Source of the DNA: an uncultured Lachnospiraceae bacterium
Lineage (GTDB): Bacteria > Bacillota > Clostridia > Lachnospirales > Lachnospiraceae
Length of the DNA: 64,000 nucleotides
NCBI GenBank assembly: GCA_900317505.1
Contig: ONHB01000002.1
Location: 1 to 64,000, forward strand
Reading direction: 5' to 3'
Both the position numbers and the translations under genes were made by a program. Under the pieces are notes generated by a model, which did no database searches, was not told the DNA's origin, and was given only the letters and a program-made list of their open reading frames with translations. Shown piece after piece: positions 1 to 9,426 of this stretch. Positions within the stretch are counted from its first letter, which is position 1. Every line of letters begins with the position of its first letter.

Positions 1-3
1 AAG

Positions 4-957
4 ATGATAAGTGTGATTGTGCCGGTTTACCGGAGCGAAAAAACATTACAGCGCTGTGTTGAGAGCCTTTTAAACCAGACCGAACAGGATTTTGAGATCC
101 TGTTAATCGTGGATGGACCACCGGACAATTCCGGGGTTTTGTGCAAGGAGCTTCAAAAGACCGATTCCAGAATAAGGGTGATCGAACAGGACAATTCCGG
201 GGTCTCCAGAGCCCGCAATCGCGGTATTGCAGAGGCGAGAGGAGAGTATATCCGTTTTGTGGACAGTGATGATTATGTCGATTCCGATTCCAATGCTGTT
301 TTATTGGAGGCAATGAAAAGGACAGGAGCAGATCTTGTCGTGGCGGGATATCATCACCTGTATTTTGGAAGAGATATCCTCAAAAAACCGGAAACACATT
401 GCTTTGCGCTTAAGGCTTTATCCGGGGATGATGAAAAGAGCGTGTTGGAGCTTTACAAGAAGGGCTTTTTAAACATGCCCTGGAATAAGCTCTATAAAAA
501 AGAGCTGATGAAGGACGGATTTCCTACGGATCTGAATCTTGGCGAGGATCTCTTGTTTAATGAAGCTTATATGCTGCGGTGTGACCGGATCGTGACGGTG
601 GATGCGCCGGTATGCAATTATATCCAGGATGACAGGGGGACGACATTGTCAACCAAGAAGGAAAAGCTGTCTGTAGAGGACCGGGATATTCCCGTAACCA
701 AGGTGGTCATGGAATTTCTGGATGATCTGGAAGGACTGGCCTATGATAAGGATGCTTCCAAAGCAGACAAGATCAAGAGCATCCATATTTATGAGGAAGC
801 ATTGCAAAAACTGGATGTAAGGGATAAAACTATTTCTCTGGAGCTTTTAGATTATAAGGTTATTTACTGGTTTTATAAAAGAAACTGTACTACAATGGTA
901 TACTTTTTGATCGGCTTTCGGGGATTTTTGGTAAAAGTATTAAAAAAACGTGGATAA
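4..957 (+). CDS. GT2 family glycosyltransferase
   Basis: A 317-residue cytoplasmic family 2 glycosyltransferase with the GT-A fold. The N-terminus MISVIVPVYRSEKTLQ is the usual GT2 nucleotide-binding strand, and the metal-binding DxD-type motif lies in FVDSDDYVD at about residues 84-92. The conserved SGVSRARNRGI segment precedes it. It should transfer a sugar from a nucleotide donor to a growing lipid-linked glycan; donor and acceptor cannot be told. The ATG at position 4 gives a normal GT2 N-terminus, so the gene is probably complete although its ribosome site lies outside the window. The end is highly basic, with a hydrophobic stretch that may touch the membrane. It is closely followed by a GT2/GT-C fusion gene in the same direction. 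Confidence 0.9.
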   Translation: MISVIVPVYRSEKTLQRCVESLLNQTEQDFEILLIVDGPPDNSGVLCKELQKTDSRIRVIEQDNSGVSRARNRGIAEARGEYIRFVDSDDYVDSDSNAVLLEAMKRTGADLVVAGYHHLYFGRDILKKPETHCFALKALSGDDEKSVLELYKKGFLNMPWNKLYKKELMKDGFPTDLNLGEDLLFNEAYMLRCDRIVTVDAPVCNYIQDDRGTTLSTKKEKLSVEDRDIPVTKVVMEFLDDLEGLAYDKDASKADKIKSIHIYEEALQKLDVRDKTISLELLDYKVIYWFYKRNCTTMVYFLIGFRGFLVKVLKKRG

Positions 958-970
958 ACATGAGGTACTT

Positions 971-3676
971 ATGGAACAGAAGGTTTCGGTGATCGTACCA
1001 ATTTATAAGGTGGAACCGTATCTTAGGCGGGCGGTTGATTCGATCCTGCACCAGACATATCATAATCTGGAGATTATTCTGGTGGATGATGGTTCGCCGG
1101 ATCAGTGCGGTAAGATTTGTGACGATTATGCCAAAGAGGACAATCGAATATCGGTAATCCACAAGGAAAACGGTGGACTGTCAGACGCGCGTAATGCCGG
1201 ACTGGATGCTGCCGGTGGGGAATATATTGTTTTTGTGGACAGTGATGATTTCATTGCAGAAGACTATATTGAGACCTTGATGCAGTGTTTAAAAAAGTAT
1301 GATGCGGATGTTGCCATGTGCTCCTATGCGGTTACGGATTCTGTCGGATATGATGACAGTATTTTTAAAGCAGCGCAGGATGATACGGTGGAGGTCTGCG
1401 ACAGGCGGGAGCTTTTAAACAATCTGTATGATGCTAATCATAAGGATGCTACCTACTTTATCGTTTCGTGGAATAAAATATACAAAGCCTCTCTCTGGAA
1501 GGATGTCCGTTTTCCCAAGGGCCGGATCCATGAGGATGAGGCTACCACCTATAAAATATATGACCGGGCGGAAAAGGGCGTATATCTGCATCGACCGCTT
1601 TATGGTTATTTTACGGCACCTTCGAGCATCACAAGGGCAAGATTTAATGTAAAAAGACTGCAGTGGATGGATGCGCTGGATGACAGGATTGCTTATTTTG
1701 GAGATAAAATAGATGTTCTGTTGAAGGATGAGCAGAATAGAAACTGTTTGCAGAATCGGGAATCAGATCGTAAAGAAGTGCAGCAGGAAAAGGAGTTTTT
1801 AGAGAAGCAGATCGCCTGCTGCAAACGAGCAAGGGCGGATGCTTCCATTCATTACTATTATCCGTTGAAAGAAGAGCTTCCGGCGGAACGGAAGGCTGCC
1901 AAAAGACTGAAAAGCTATGTGTGGCAGGAATGGAAGGAAACGAAAAATCCCGGATATCTGATTTTTTCCGTGTCAGCTCTCTTGTACCGCCTGATCACCA
2001 ATATTGACCGGGATAAAAAGGAACGGATTTTCCAGCTTTTGTGCGTATGCCTGTTTGCATGGCTTGCGTTTTTGTGTTTTTACAAGCTGGATGTCAAATA
2101 TGTGGATCCATGGGATGAGGCACGACACGGTGTCAATGCCTATGAAATGTTAAAACAAGGAAGTCTTGTTAAAAGCACCTATCTTTATCAGACGGATTAT
2201 TATAATCTCAAGCCTCCGCTCAGCATGTGGAGCATCATGCTTTCCATGGTTTTGTTTGGAAAGAGTGTATGGACGCTGAGACTTGCCTCAGTCATTTGTT
2301 ATCTGTGTCTGGCACTTTGCGTGGTATGCTTTGCCAGAAAACGCTACGGAAGGCTGCCGGCGCTGTTTTCACTTGCTTTGCTGTGTGCCAATACGACACC
2401 GTTTATTGCCCATATGGTAAGGGCAGGGGATGCGGACAGTCTGTATGTAATGCTGTTTTCACTTGCCATGATCTGTATGCTGCAGATCCGTGATGATCAC
2501 CGCAAATTGTACTGGTGCGGATTTTTGTTTGCACTTGCTTTTCTGACAAAGAGCTTTCATGCGGGACTGATCGCGGTTATCGGCGGCTTGTATCTGCTTT
2601 TGACAGGTCTGTTTAAAAAGATCCGTCTGAAAGAATATATTTTATTTATTCTTTCCTTTGGAGCACCGCTCGGCCTCTGGGTAATTGCGCGGCTGTGTAC
2701 GGATGGAACTGCTTTTTTGAAGGAAATGTGGCTTACCGATGTGCTGGGTAGGTCCCAGAGCGGATTTGGAAGCAATGAGGCCGGTTTTTCTTATTATTTT
2801 TCATACTATCTGGGAAATATGAGTGGAAAGGTGCCGGTATACCGCATTGTGCTTTGCCTGTTGCTTGTAAGCTGTCTGATACTGGCAGTTATGGGTTTTG
2901 TGCAGAAACATGGAGCAAATCACAGGGCGGATGATACAAAGAATATTAGGGATGATATGATTGGATTTTCACTTTGGATCCTGGTTCCGGCGCTGGCTTT
3001 TTCTGTGGTATGGACAAAGCTTTTATGGTACGAGTATCCTGCGATAACAGCCCTGCTTATTGCAGCCGGGATTGCGGCAGGACTTGTCTGTGAAAAAAAG
3101 AAACTGCATATTGGTATCCGTGTGGCATTGGGAGCCGCGCTGCTTGTTACAGCCGGTTATTACAGCCATGATCTGTTTCAGACATTTGAGCAGTATGGAA
3201 AAGACGGTTATATGACCAATGACTTTCAGCTGTTGATTGAAGAGACAGGAAGAACCGGAAAGCAAGGTGCGACTGTTTATGCATATCGCGCATTGACAAC
3301 GGGTGATCCGGAGAAACCGGTTGATACACAGTGGGCACAGCAGGACGTTTATGTGGCTGAGGCATATGGAGACTATATCTGTGAAAATGATGGTTGGGAC
3401 AATATGCTTGAGGATATGAAAGACGGCAGTGATGGAGACTACTGGATCCTGTTTACGACGCAGGAGCTTTTGAATCAATATCAGGGAATATTGGCGGACG
3501 TGACCAGTGATGATGCTCAGAAAACCACGATGGTTGAGGGTGATACTGGTGATTGGGAAAGCTGTGTAGAAAATGCAGGAGCTGATGTCAGTGAAAATAT
3601 GCAGATTACCATGAAGGTATTATGCCAGAGAGGCGATTATGTGTCAGTGCAGTGCCAGCTACGGTTCGTAAGATGA
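971..3676 (+). CDS. Fusion protein: GT2 glycosyltransferase + GT-C (PMT/ArnT-like) membrane glycosyltransferase
   Basis: About 901 residues. The N-terminal third is a GT2 domain (VSVIVPIYKVEPYLRR, VDDGSPD, FVDSDDF). A charged linker with coiled-coil character follows. The rest is a multi-spanning membrane domain with GT-C features of the PMT/ArnT type: an acidic loop after the first segment (YVDPWDEARHG), then KPPLSMW and RAGDADS. It ends in an extracytoplasmic tail of about 150 residues. The GT2 half should use a nucleotide sugar inside the cell and the GT-C half a polyprenyl-phosphate sugar outside. I chose the ATG at 971 because GAGG lies five bases upstream; a GTG at 950, overlapping the previous stop, is the alternative. 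A bidirectional terminator follows directly. Confidence 0.85.
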   Translation: MEQKVSVIVPIYKVEPYLRRAVDSILHQTYHNLEIILVDDGSPDQCGKICDDYAKEDNRISVIHKENGGLSDARNAGLDAAGGEYIVFVDSDDFIAEDYIETLMQCLKKYDADVAMCSYAVTDSVGYDDSIFKAAQDDTVEVCDRRELLNNLYDANHKDATYFIVSWNKIYKASLWKDVRFPKGRIHEDEATTYKIYDRAEKGVYLHRPLYGYFTAPSSITRARFNVKRLQWMDALDDRIAYFGDKIDVLLKDEQNRNCLQNRESDRKEVQQEKEFLEKQIACCKRARADASIHYYYPLKEELPAERKAAKRLKSYVWQEWKETKNPGYLIFSVSALLYRLITNIDRDKKERIFQLLCVCLFAWLAFLCFYKLDVKYVDPWDEARHGVNAYEMLKQGSLVKSTYLYQTDYYNLKPPLSMWSIMLSMVLFGKSVWTLRLASVICYLCLALCVVCFARKRYGRLPALFSLALLCANTTPFIAHMVRAGDADSLYVMLFSLAMICMLQIRDDHRKLYWCGFLFALAFLTKSFHAGLIAVIGGLYLLLTGLFKKIRLKEYILFILSFGAPLGLWVIARLCTDGTAFLKEMWLTDVLGRSQSGFGSNEAGFSYYFSYYLGNMSGKVPVYRIVLCLLLVSCLILAVMGFVQKHGANHRADDTKNIRDDMIGFSLWILVPALAFSVVWTKLLWYEYPAITALLIAAGIAAGLVCEKKKLHIGIRVALGAALLVTAGYYSHDLFQTFEQYGKDGYMTNDFQLLIEETGRTGKQGATVYAYRALTTGDPEKPVDTQWAQQDVYVAEAYGDYICENDGWDNMLEDMKDGSDGDYWILFTTQELLNQYQGILADVTSDDAQKTTMVEGDTGDWESCVENAGADVSENMQITMKVLCQRGDYVSVQCQLRFVR

Positions 3677-3677
3677 A

Positions 3678-3709
3678 AATAGCCGGAGATTATTCTCCGG
3701 CTATTATTT
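3678..3709. terminator. Bidirectional intrinsic terminator between convergent genes
   Basis: A 12-bp perfect stem (3678-3689 pairs with 3694-3705) has a 4-base loop and is followed by ATTTT on the plus strand and by A-rich sequence on the other side. It serves the fusion gene ending at 3676. It also contains the last codons of the opposing gene whose stop is at 3690-3692, so one hairpin can end both transcripts. Confidence 0.8.
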
Positions 3710-4478
3710 TTGGTATCTGATGCATGTCAGCGGCAATATCCGTAAAGGATGAGAAAAAGCTGCCAATAATCTTGGTTGTGGAAGCAAGACAGAACAGATC
3801 CAGCATCGCATCCTGTATTCCGGCAATGCTGTTGCGGGAAAGGTCGCGTTCTTCATTGGAAATAATCTTGCCCGGAAATTTTTCACGGAGGAGCTTTTCC
3901 TCGCTTAAATCATCGGTAGCGAGGTAAAACATGGTCTGAGGATCCTGCGAAAGTGCTTCTTCCATGGATTTGCAGAAGGCATCGGTAGAGCTTTTTCCGA
4001 TTGCAGGCTTGTTGTCCGTGCGGCGGATATGCACGCCGACTGCGTGAGGTCCGAGCTTAGCCTGTTTCTGCCGGATCTTGTCTGCAATTTCAGCAGCAGG
4101 AACAAAGGGCGCATAATCATGACATTCGTAGAAGTGCTCTTCGGTAGCGATATAGGTCAGCTTTTTTAGAGATTTTTCAAAGGTCTCATCAAGCTGTCCT
4201 TCACCTTTATACCGGCGGATCGTCTGATTGTCGGCAAAAGAGCCGAAAGCCATGGCAGACAACTGATAAAACATCTTCCGTAAATTCCATTTGGAATGGA
4301 TATTGATAACGCGGAACTCATCCGTTGGCATGAAAATGCGTTCAAAAGGACAGCCGAGCTCCGGATTGACAAACCAGATGACAAGCAACTTTTCCTTGCG
4401 CCGCTTAGCCAGAATACGTGCGGAATTTATAGATCTCATGCGGTTGCACAAACCGCCTACTGGTTGTATTATTAACAT
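3690..4478 (-). CDS. Fucosyltransferase-like glycosyltransferase
   Basis: 262 residues, minus strand. The N-terminus MLIIQPVGGLCNRMRSI is the glycine-rich start seen in GT11/NodZ-like enzymes. GVHIRRTDN at about residues 148-156 matches the HxRR-type donor-binding motif of bacterial alpha-1,2 and alpha-1,6 fucosyltransferases. Near the end, LFCLASTTKIIGSFFSSFTDIA resembles the conserved C-terminal serine-rich motif of that superfamily. GDP-fucose as donor is plausible because a GDP-fucose synthase lies at 31.1 kb, but this is inference. The ribosome site AAAGGG lies seven bases upstream of the ATG. It runs opposite to its neighbours and shares its 3' end with the terminator. The exact GT family (GT11, GT23 or another) is uncertain. 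Confidence 0.7.
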   Translation of the reverse strand: MLIIQPVGGLCNRMRSINSARILAKRRKEKLLVIWFVNPELGCPFERIFMPTDEFRVINIHSKWNLRKMFYQLSAMAFGSFADNQTIRRYKGEGQLDETFEKSLKKLTYIATEEHFYECHDYAPFVPAAEIADKIRQKQAKLGPHAVGVHIRRTDNKPAIGKSSTDAFCKSMEEALSQDPQTMFYLATDDLSEEKLLREKFPGKIISNEERDLSRNSIAGIQDAMLDLFCLASTTKIIGSFFSSFTDIAADMHQIPKIIAGE

Positions 4479-4850
4479 ATGTGTACCCTTTCTATGACAG
4501 ATTGCGGCAGACGGAGCCGTGACGTGCTCTGTGCTCTTGCAATCTTCAAAACATTAATATGTACGAATATAAGAATTTTAACTCCTATATCGTAACATAA
4601 TAAAGCTGTTAGGGTCAAAAAGTATTTTGTCCCTAACTTGATATCCACGAATTGCTCCGCTGCGAAGCAGCACCCATAATTTTCAAACATTCGAAATTCG
4701 CTGATTTACTACATAAATCGCTACTTTCTCATGTTTGGCGGGTCTCAGGCTCAAAAGTCTTATCGAGCAAGCACGAACGACTTTTTGACCTTTTGACCCT
4801 GATATCATAATTAAATGAAAGGGCAAAATACTTCTAAAGGAATAACGTGA
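4479..4850. other. 372-bp intergenic region with nested inverted repeats (possible MITE-like remnant)
   Basis: This divergent gap holds no convincing gene. The 10-bp sequence at 4611-4620 is the exact reverse complement of 4791-4800, and the 11-bp sequence at 4613-4623 is the exact reverse complement of 4780-4790, so an approximately 190-bp segment has overlapping terminal inverted repeats. Inside are a 7-bp stem (GTTAGGG/CCCTAAC near 4609-4635) and a small hairpin GCTGC-GAA-GCAGC near 4660. The plus-strand gene at 4851 probably has its promoter at the right end, where TTGACC at 4785-4790 is followed 15 bases later by CATAAT, a weak match. AAAGGA at about 4836 is its ribosome site. Confidence 0.5.
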
Positions 4851-6086
4851 ATGAAAATTCTTTTAATAAATACCGTGCTCAACCACGGAAGTGTAGGTAA
4901 GATCACAGCAGATCTGTATCAGGAAATCGAGGCTTCCGGCAACGAGGCTTTTCTGGGTATCGGAAGAGGCACCTGGGATCCCGCATACAAGGGAATGATG
5001 ATCGGTAACAAAAATGATTTTTACCGCCATGTGGTCAGAAATTTTTTATTTGGAGAAGCCGGATTTGGGTCTGAGGCGACAACAGATGCCTTTTTAAGAT
5101 GGGTTGATACGATCAAACCGGATCTGATCCACCTGCAGAATATCCATGGCTTTTATATTCAGGTGGAAAAACTGTTTGCATATATCAAAAAGCATGATAT
5201 TCCCACAGTTTGGACCCTGCATGACTGCTGGGCGTATACCGGGCACTGTGCGTTTTATGACTATGCTGCCTGCGATAAGTGGAAGACCGGATGCCATGAC
5301 TGTATCCACCATGCAAAGGTGTATCCCTATGCACTTTTAAAAGACAATTCCATCGCATCCTATAACCGCAAGAGAAAGGCCTTCTGCGGTGTGAAAAATA
5401 TGACGATCGTTACCCCAAGCCAGTGGCTTAAGGGGCAGCTTGCCGAATCGTTTTTAAAGGAATATCCGGTAGAGGTGATTTACAATGGCATCAATCTGGA
5501 TGTGTTTAAACCTTCGGAGGATCCGGATATCAAGAAAAAAACACCCTATCCGGTTGTATTAGGTGTAGCCAATGTATGGGAACACAGGAAGGGCTTGAAT
5601 TATTTCCGTAAGCTTGCCAGGGATCTGCAAGGTAACTGCAAAGTGCGCCTGATCGGCGTTAATAAAAAGCAGATACGCGAGCTTTCCAAAGAATTTGGCG
5701 ATAAGATGATCTTAGAAAGCCGTACCGCCAACCAGGAAGAGTTAGCAAAGGCTTACCAGGAGGCAACGGTTTTTGTGAATGCTACTCTTGAGGATAATTT
5801 CCCGACGACCAATCTCGAGGCACTGGCCTGTGGAACACCGGTTGTTACCTATCAGACCGGGGGCAGTGGAGAATCCATTACCGAAGAAAGCGGCATTGTG
5901 GTCTATCGTGCGTCTTATGACCGTCTGCTTGCGGCGGTGCAGGATGTGATTGATGGAGTGAAGGTATTTTCGACGCAGGATTGCCGTAAGCGTGCCATGG
6001 AGTATGACCGGCATGCACGTTATCAGGAATATCTGGATCTGTATGCCCGGATTTTAGACAAGGCCGGGGACAAATCCAAGGCGTGA
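4851..6086 (+). CDS. GT4 family glycosyltransferase
   Basis: A 411-residue GT-B fold retaining glycosyltransferase. The N-terminal acceptor domain starts MKILLINTVLNHGSVGKI and carries a histidine/cysteine-rich segment (TLHDCWAYTGHC, then CDKW and GCHDC) typical of the WcaC/colanic-acid-like subgroup. The C-terminal donor domain has ATLEDNFPTTNLEALACG, the E-x7-E motif, at about residues 304-322. It should add a sugar from a nucleotide donor to a polyprenyl-linked oligosaccharide in the cytoplasm. It is the first gene of a long co-directional run to 13.1 kb, with only 14 bases before the next ORF. Specific donor unknown. Confidence 0.9.
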   Translation: MKILLINTVLNHGSVGKITADLYQEIEASGNEAFLGIGRGTWDPAYKGMMIGNKNDFYRHVVRNFLFGEAGFGSEATTDAFLRWVDTIKPDLIHLQNIHGFYIQVEKLFAYIKKHDIPTVWTLHDCWAYTGHCAFYDYAACDKWKTGCHDCIHHAKVYPYALLKDNSIASYNRKRKAFCGVKNMTIVTPSQWLKGQLAESFLKEYPVEVIYNGINLDVFKPSEDPDIKKKTPYPVVLGVANVWEHRKGLNYFRKLARDLQGNCKVRLIGVNKKQIRELSKEFGDKMILESRTANQEELAKAYQEATVFVNATLEDNFPTTNLEALACGTPVVTYQTGGSGESITEESGIVVYRASYDRLLAAVQDVIDGVKVFSTQDCRKRAMEYDRHARYQEYLDLYARILDKAGDKSKA

Positions 6087-6100
6087 TGTGAGAATGACTT

Positions 6101-8443
6101 ATGAACAAAAATAAAGATAGATTGGGATTGAATAGAGGACAGGCATGGTTAAAGGGGTCTGCCATTGTAATTATGGCAGTTCTTTTTGCTGTTCTCTTTT
6201 TTTTATGGCTTCACGCATTTGATTATTATTCAGATGCCGGTTTTGTGTATTCGTTTGCTGGAAAGGCAGAACGGATATTTCTGGCCCTGCTTTCACTGGC
6301 ATTTTTCTGCCAGCTCTATTATGCAGCCGGATTTTTGACAGAGCATTGCAGTAAGAAGGGCATCCGGATAATAAGGCTGGTGCTTTTTCTACTGTTTATC
6401 GGATTGCAGTGCTTTTTCCTTTTCTATATCCGCAGCTACTATAAGTGGGACAGTGGCTTCGTACTGGGTGCTGCCGCTTCATTGGCCGAACAGGGAAAGG
6501 TGGCGGATGAAGCCTTTTACTATCTTTCGGTTTATCCCAATCAGAATGCATTTGTATGCCTGACGGCATTTCTTATAAAATTATCCAATCTGCTGGGACT
6601 TCCGGTATCGGCAAGACCACTTTTATTAAATGTGGTCAATACCGTTTTGATGGATCTGGCAATTCTGTTGTTACTTTCTTTTTTAAAGACCTTTCATAAA
6701 GTTTCCGCATTTGGGAAACGAATAAGAACAGAAGAGGAAGTAGAGCGGATATTGTGCCGTGAAAGGATCCTTTTATTCTGCAATCCGTTCTTTTATCTCG
6801 GAACCTCCTATTATTACACCATTACCCTGTCGCTTGTCTTTGTGATGGGATTTATTGTCTTGATTTTTAAAAATACCGATAAAGAAGCTGCCTCAACAGA
6901 AGCAAAGGCAAAAGGAACCGCATGGAATGTGTGGATCAGATGGATCGCAGCGGGTATTTTGTTGGGGATTGCATATGAAATCCGCGCTACCGCCATTATT
7001 TTTGCCGTTGCTGCACTGATCTATGCGGTATATCACATGGTATTTTTTGCAACAAAAACCGAGCGGGGAAAAATTGCCGGATGCATAGTCATCACAGCGC
7101 TGCCGTTTCTTTTAACGGTGGGAGTGTTGTCGGTGTCCATGCGCAGTTATATTGGGATTGATACCACGGATACGGCATTTCCGACGACGCACTGGCTGAT
7201 GATGTCTTTGACGGAGCCGGGCGGACACAACGCAGAGGATGAGGCCTATACAGCATCCTTTGCCACAAAAGAGGAAAAGAAAGCGGCCGTCCGGGAGCGG
7301 ATGGTACAAAAGCTTCATGACATGGGACTGCAGGGCTATGCAAAGCTTGTAAAAACAAAGATATGCCGTACGTTTGGCGACGGAATGAACGGATATACAA
7401 CCTTTCTTGCGGACGGATACGGAACGGGTGAAGCTTACGATGCGCTCTTTGGAAACCACAAGGATTTCACGGTTTTGTGGCATCAGGGATATTATCTGTT
7501 TATCATGCTTGGAATTTTGATTTCCTGCATCAGGATGATACAACAGCTTTTGAAACCATTAGACAGTGGGAAGGGATGCTTTTTAAAGCTCCTTTTTATG
7601 CTGGTATCCCTGTTTGGCGCCATTTTATTTTATGTGCTCTGGGAAGCCTCCGAGCAGTACAGTGTGCCGTTTATGCTGATCATGCTCTTTTTGGGGCTTG
7701 TCGGAATGCAGACGGCAGATGACCTGAGAAAAGAAGCAGTTTCAGAGGCAGCGGAAAAAAGGATATCGCAGGGGCTTATGTATGGAAGCCTTGGTGCGGC
7801 TCTTTTGCTGGGTATCTGGAGCATCTGCCGTTACCGGACATTTACCGTGACACCGGTTGAACAGTCCCGGACAGCGGCTGTCCAGATCATGGCCAATGAG
7901 CCGTATGAGGTAAAAGACGGAGAAGCCCTTATCCAGGATCTGACTCTTCATGAAAGCTGCAATCACCTCGTCATGCAGTGGCGGAATCCGCTGGGAGCAG
8001 ACAATGATTCGGTTTATGAGGTCACGTTGAAAAGCCGGGATGGAAGCCACATATATATGCAGGAGCAGATCACGGCATCACAAAGTGACTACAATGGAGC
8101 CGGAATATATGATTTTGAGACAGTAAAGCCTGCTATAGCTTCGTGTATTGAGATCCGAAAAATAAGCGGAAGCGCAGAATGTAATCTGCAGTTTGTATTG
8201 TATGATATGTATGGTTATACGCCCTATCCAGGAGGAGATTTACGGCTTGCAAACGGGGCCGGAGAGACGAAGTTGCAGGCGTCTTTGCTGTTTTTGCTCA
8301 CCAATGAGCTGCAGGCACCCTATATAACGTCTGCAAAATATATCTTTTTTATGACTTGTTTATTCCTTTACTTCCTATTTATGGGAATTTGTTGTAAACT
8401 AGAAAGGACAGGTTGGCCGCAAAGGCTGAGAGGTAGAAGATGA
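6101..8443 (+). CDS. GT-C-like polytopic membrane glycosyltransferase with C-terminal beta domain
   Basis: 780 residues with about a dozen hydrophobic segments. The loop YYKWDSGFVLGAA after an early membrane segment looks like the acidic GT-C catalytic loop, so a polyprenyl-phosphate-sugar-dependent transferase acting outside the membrane is likely. A large extracytoplasmic loop contains TDTAFPTTHW and HNAEDEAY. After the last central membrane segment comes a soluble domain of about 150 residues containing NDSVYEVTL, and finally one more membrane segment. The second half of the gene at 14.5-17.7 kb repeats both motifs in the same order, so the two are paralogues. The start follows GAGA; the gene overlaps the next by four bases. 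Donor and acceptor unknown. Confidence 0.75.
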   Translation: MNKNKDRLGLNRGQAWLKGSAIVIMAVLFAVLFFLWLHAFDYYSDAGFVYSFAGKAERIFLALLSLAFFCQLYYAAGFLTEHCSKKGIRIIRLVLFLLFIGLQCFFLFYIRSYYKWDSGFVLGAAASLAEQGKVADEAFYYLSVYPNQNAFVCLTAFLIKLSNLLGLPVSARPLLLNVVNTVLMDLAILLLLSFLKTFHKVSAFGKRIRTEEEVERILCRERILLFCNPFFYLGTSYYYTITLSLVFVMGFIVLIFKNTDKEAASTEAKAKGTAWNVWIRWIAAGILLGIAYEIRATAIIFAVAALIYAVYHMVFFATKTERGKIAGCIVITALPFLLTVGVLSVSMRSYIGIDTTDTAFPTTHWLMMSLTEPGGHNAEDEAYTASFATKEEKKAAVRERMVQKLHDMGLQGYAKLVKTKICRTFGDGMNGYTTFLADGYGTGEAYDALFGNHKDFTVLWHQGYYLFIMLGILISCIRMIQQLLKPLDSGKGCFLKLLFMLVSLFGAILFYVLWEASEQYSVPFMLIMLFLGLVGMQTADDLRKEAVSEAAEKRISQGLMYGSLGAALLLGIWSICRYRTFTVTPVEQSRTAAVQIMANEPYEVKDGEALIQDLTLHESCNHLVMQWRNPLGADNDSVYEVTLKSRDGSHIYMQEQITASQSDYNGAGIYDFETVKPAIASCIEIRKISGSAECNLQFVLYDMYGYTPYPGGDLRLANGAGETKLQASLLFLLTNELQAPYITSAKYIFFMTCLFLYFLFMGICCKLERTGWPQRLRGRR

Positions 8444-9426
8444 TTAAGAAGAGAATTTTTTCAGTTATATTGGCAGTCCTGCTGGTTGTATGCTGTGTGA
8501 CAGAGGCATTTTTTATAAAATTCCTTGAAAATGACAATGCCGATCTTCAAAAAGAGGTCAAGGCTCTCCAAAGTGATACGTCAGACCTGCAGGACCAGCT
8601 GGATACATTAAATGATACGCTGACAAAGAAAGCAGATGAACCGTCGATTGAGTTTTATCTGCCGGATCATATTTATGTGTGTGAATCACAGGGAACCGAT
8701 ATTTACAACAGCTCTGTGGTCTATGGTATCAATCTGGACAGCTATGCTTTTCACTGGGAAGCACCGGTCGGAAACAGCCGCAGTGACCGTTTTGAGATAC
8801 CGGCGGGTTCCATACCGGGAGACTATGAGGTGACTCTTCATATTTATGACCTGTCTCTCAATGAGCTTGCTTCCAAGACATCGACCCTTCATGTGGTAAG
8901 TGATGCGGTACAGTCAGAGGAGGGTGGGCTTTCCGATATTCATCCGGTTATTTACAGTCAGAATGAAGAGGAAGTTCCGGACAGCATTCTGGCGATCCGT
9001 GTGGACGATACAGAGGCTGTTACGCCCAATGTTGTTTTCCTGTTCCCTTCTGCTTATGAGGTATATTCCGATCTGGAGGGTACCATGGAACAGATCCGGA
9101 CACAGATCCCGGCTATTCAGGAGCAGTATGGAGATATACCGATCCTGATCATTGAGCCTTCTTATCCCGGCAGCAATGTTGAAGAGGAAGCTTCCTTTGA
9201 TGAGGAAGGCAACCAGATCCAGAGATGGGCATATGCCGAAAAGACGATGATCTACCGTCTGGTATCCGATCTGGAAAAGACCTATGTGGATGATGACAAT
9301 GTATGGATCGTTCCCAACGCATTGATGACAAGATCGGAAAACAGCCCCAAAGAGACGGAAAATGCGATCCGGGGCGTTTTGAGCCATTTGATTTCTGAGC
9401 AAAGGATAAAGATAGATGAGCAATAA
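8440..9426 (+). CDS. Membrane-anchored coiled-coil protein with extracytoplasmic domain, function unknown
   Basis: 328 residues. One N-terminal membrane segment (residues about 5-28) is followed by a heptad-rich coiled coil (about 30-65, with NADLQKEVKALQ) and then an outside domain of about 260 residues. The middle part looks beta-rich (FHWEAPVGNSRSD and SIPGDYEVTLHIYDL). The final part has alternating strands such as VVFLFPSAYEVY and IPILIIEPSYPGS, faintly like an SGNH hydrolase fold, but I find no catalytic GDS block or C-terminal DxxH. It overlaps the GT-C gene before it by four bases and the GT2 gene after it by eleven, so translational coupling is likely. It might be a scaffold or acceptor protein for the extracytoplasmic transferases; that is inference. 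Confidence 0.55.
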   Translation: MIKKRIFSVILAVLLVVCCVTEAFFIKFLENDNADLQKEVKALQSDTSDLQDQLDTLNDTLTKKADEPSIEFYLPDHIYVCESQGTDIYNSSVVYGINLDSYAFHWEAPVGNSRSDRFEIPAGSIPGDYEVTLHIYDLSLNELASKTSTLHVVSDAVQSEEGGLSDIHPVIYSQNEEEVPDSILAIRVDDTEAVTPNVVFLFPSAYEVYSDLEGTMEQIRTQIPAIQEQYGDIPILIIEPSYPGSNVEEEASFDEEGNQIQRWAYAEKTMIYRLVSDLEKTYVDDDNVWIVPNALMTRSENSPKETENAIRGVLSHLISEQRIKIDEQ

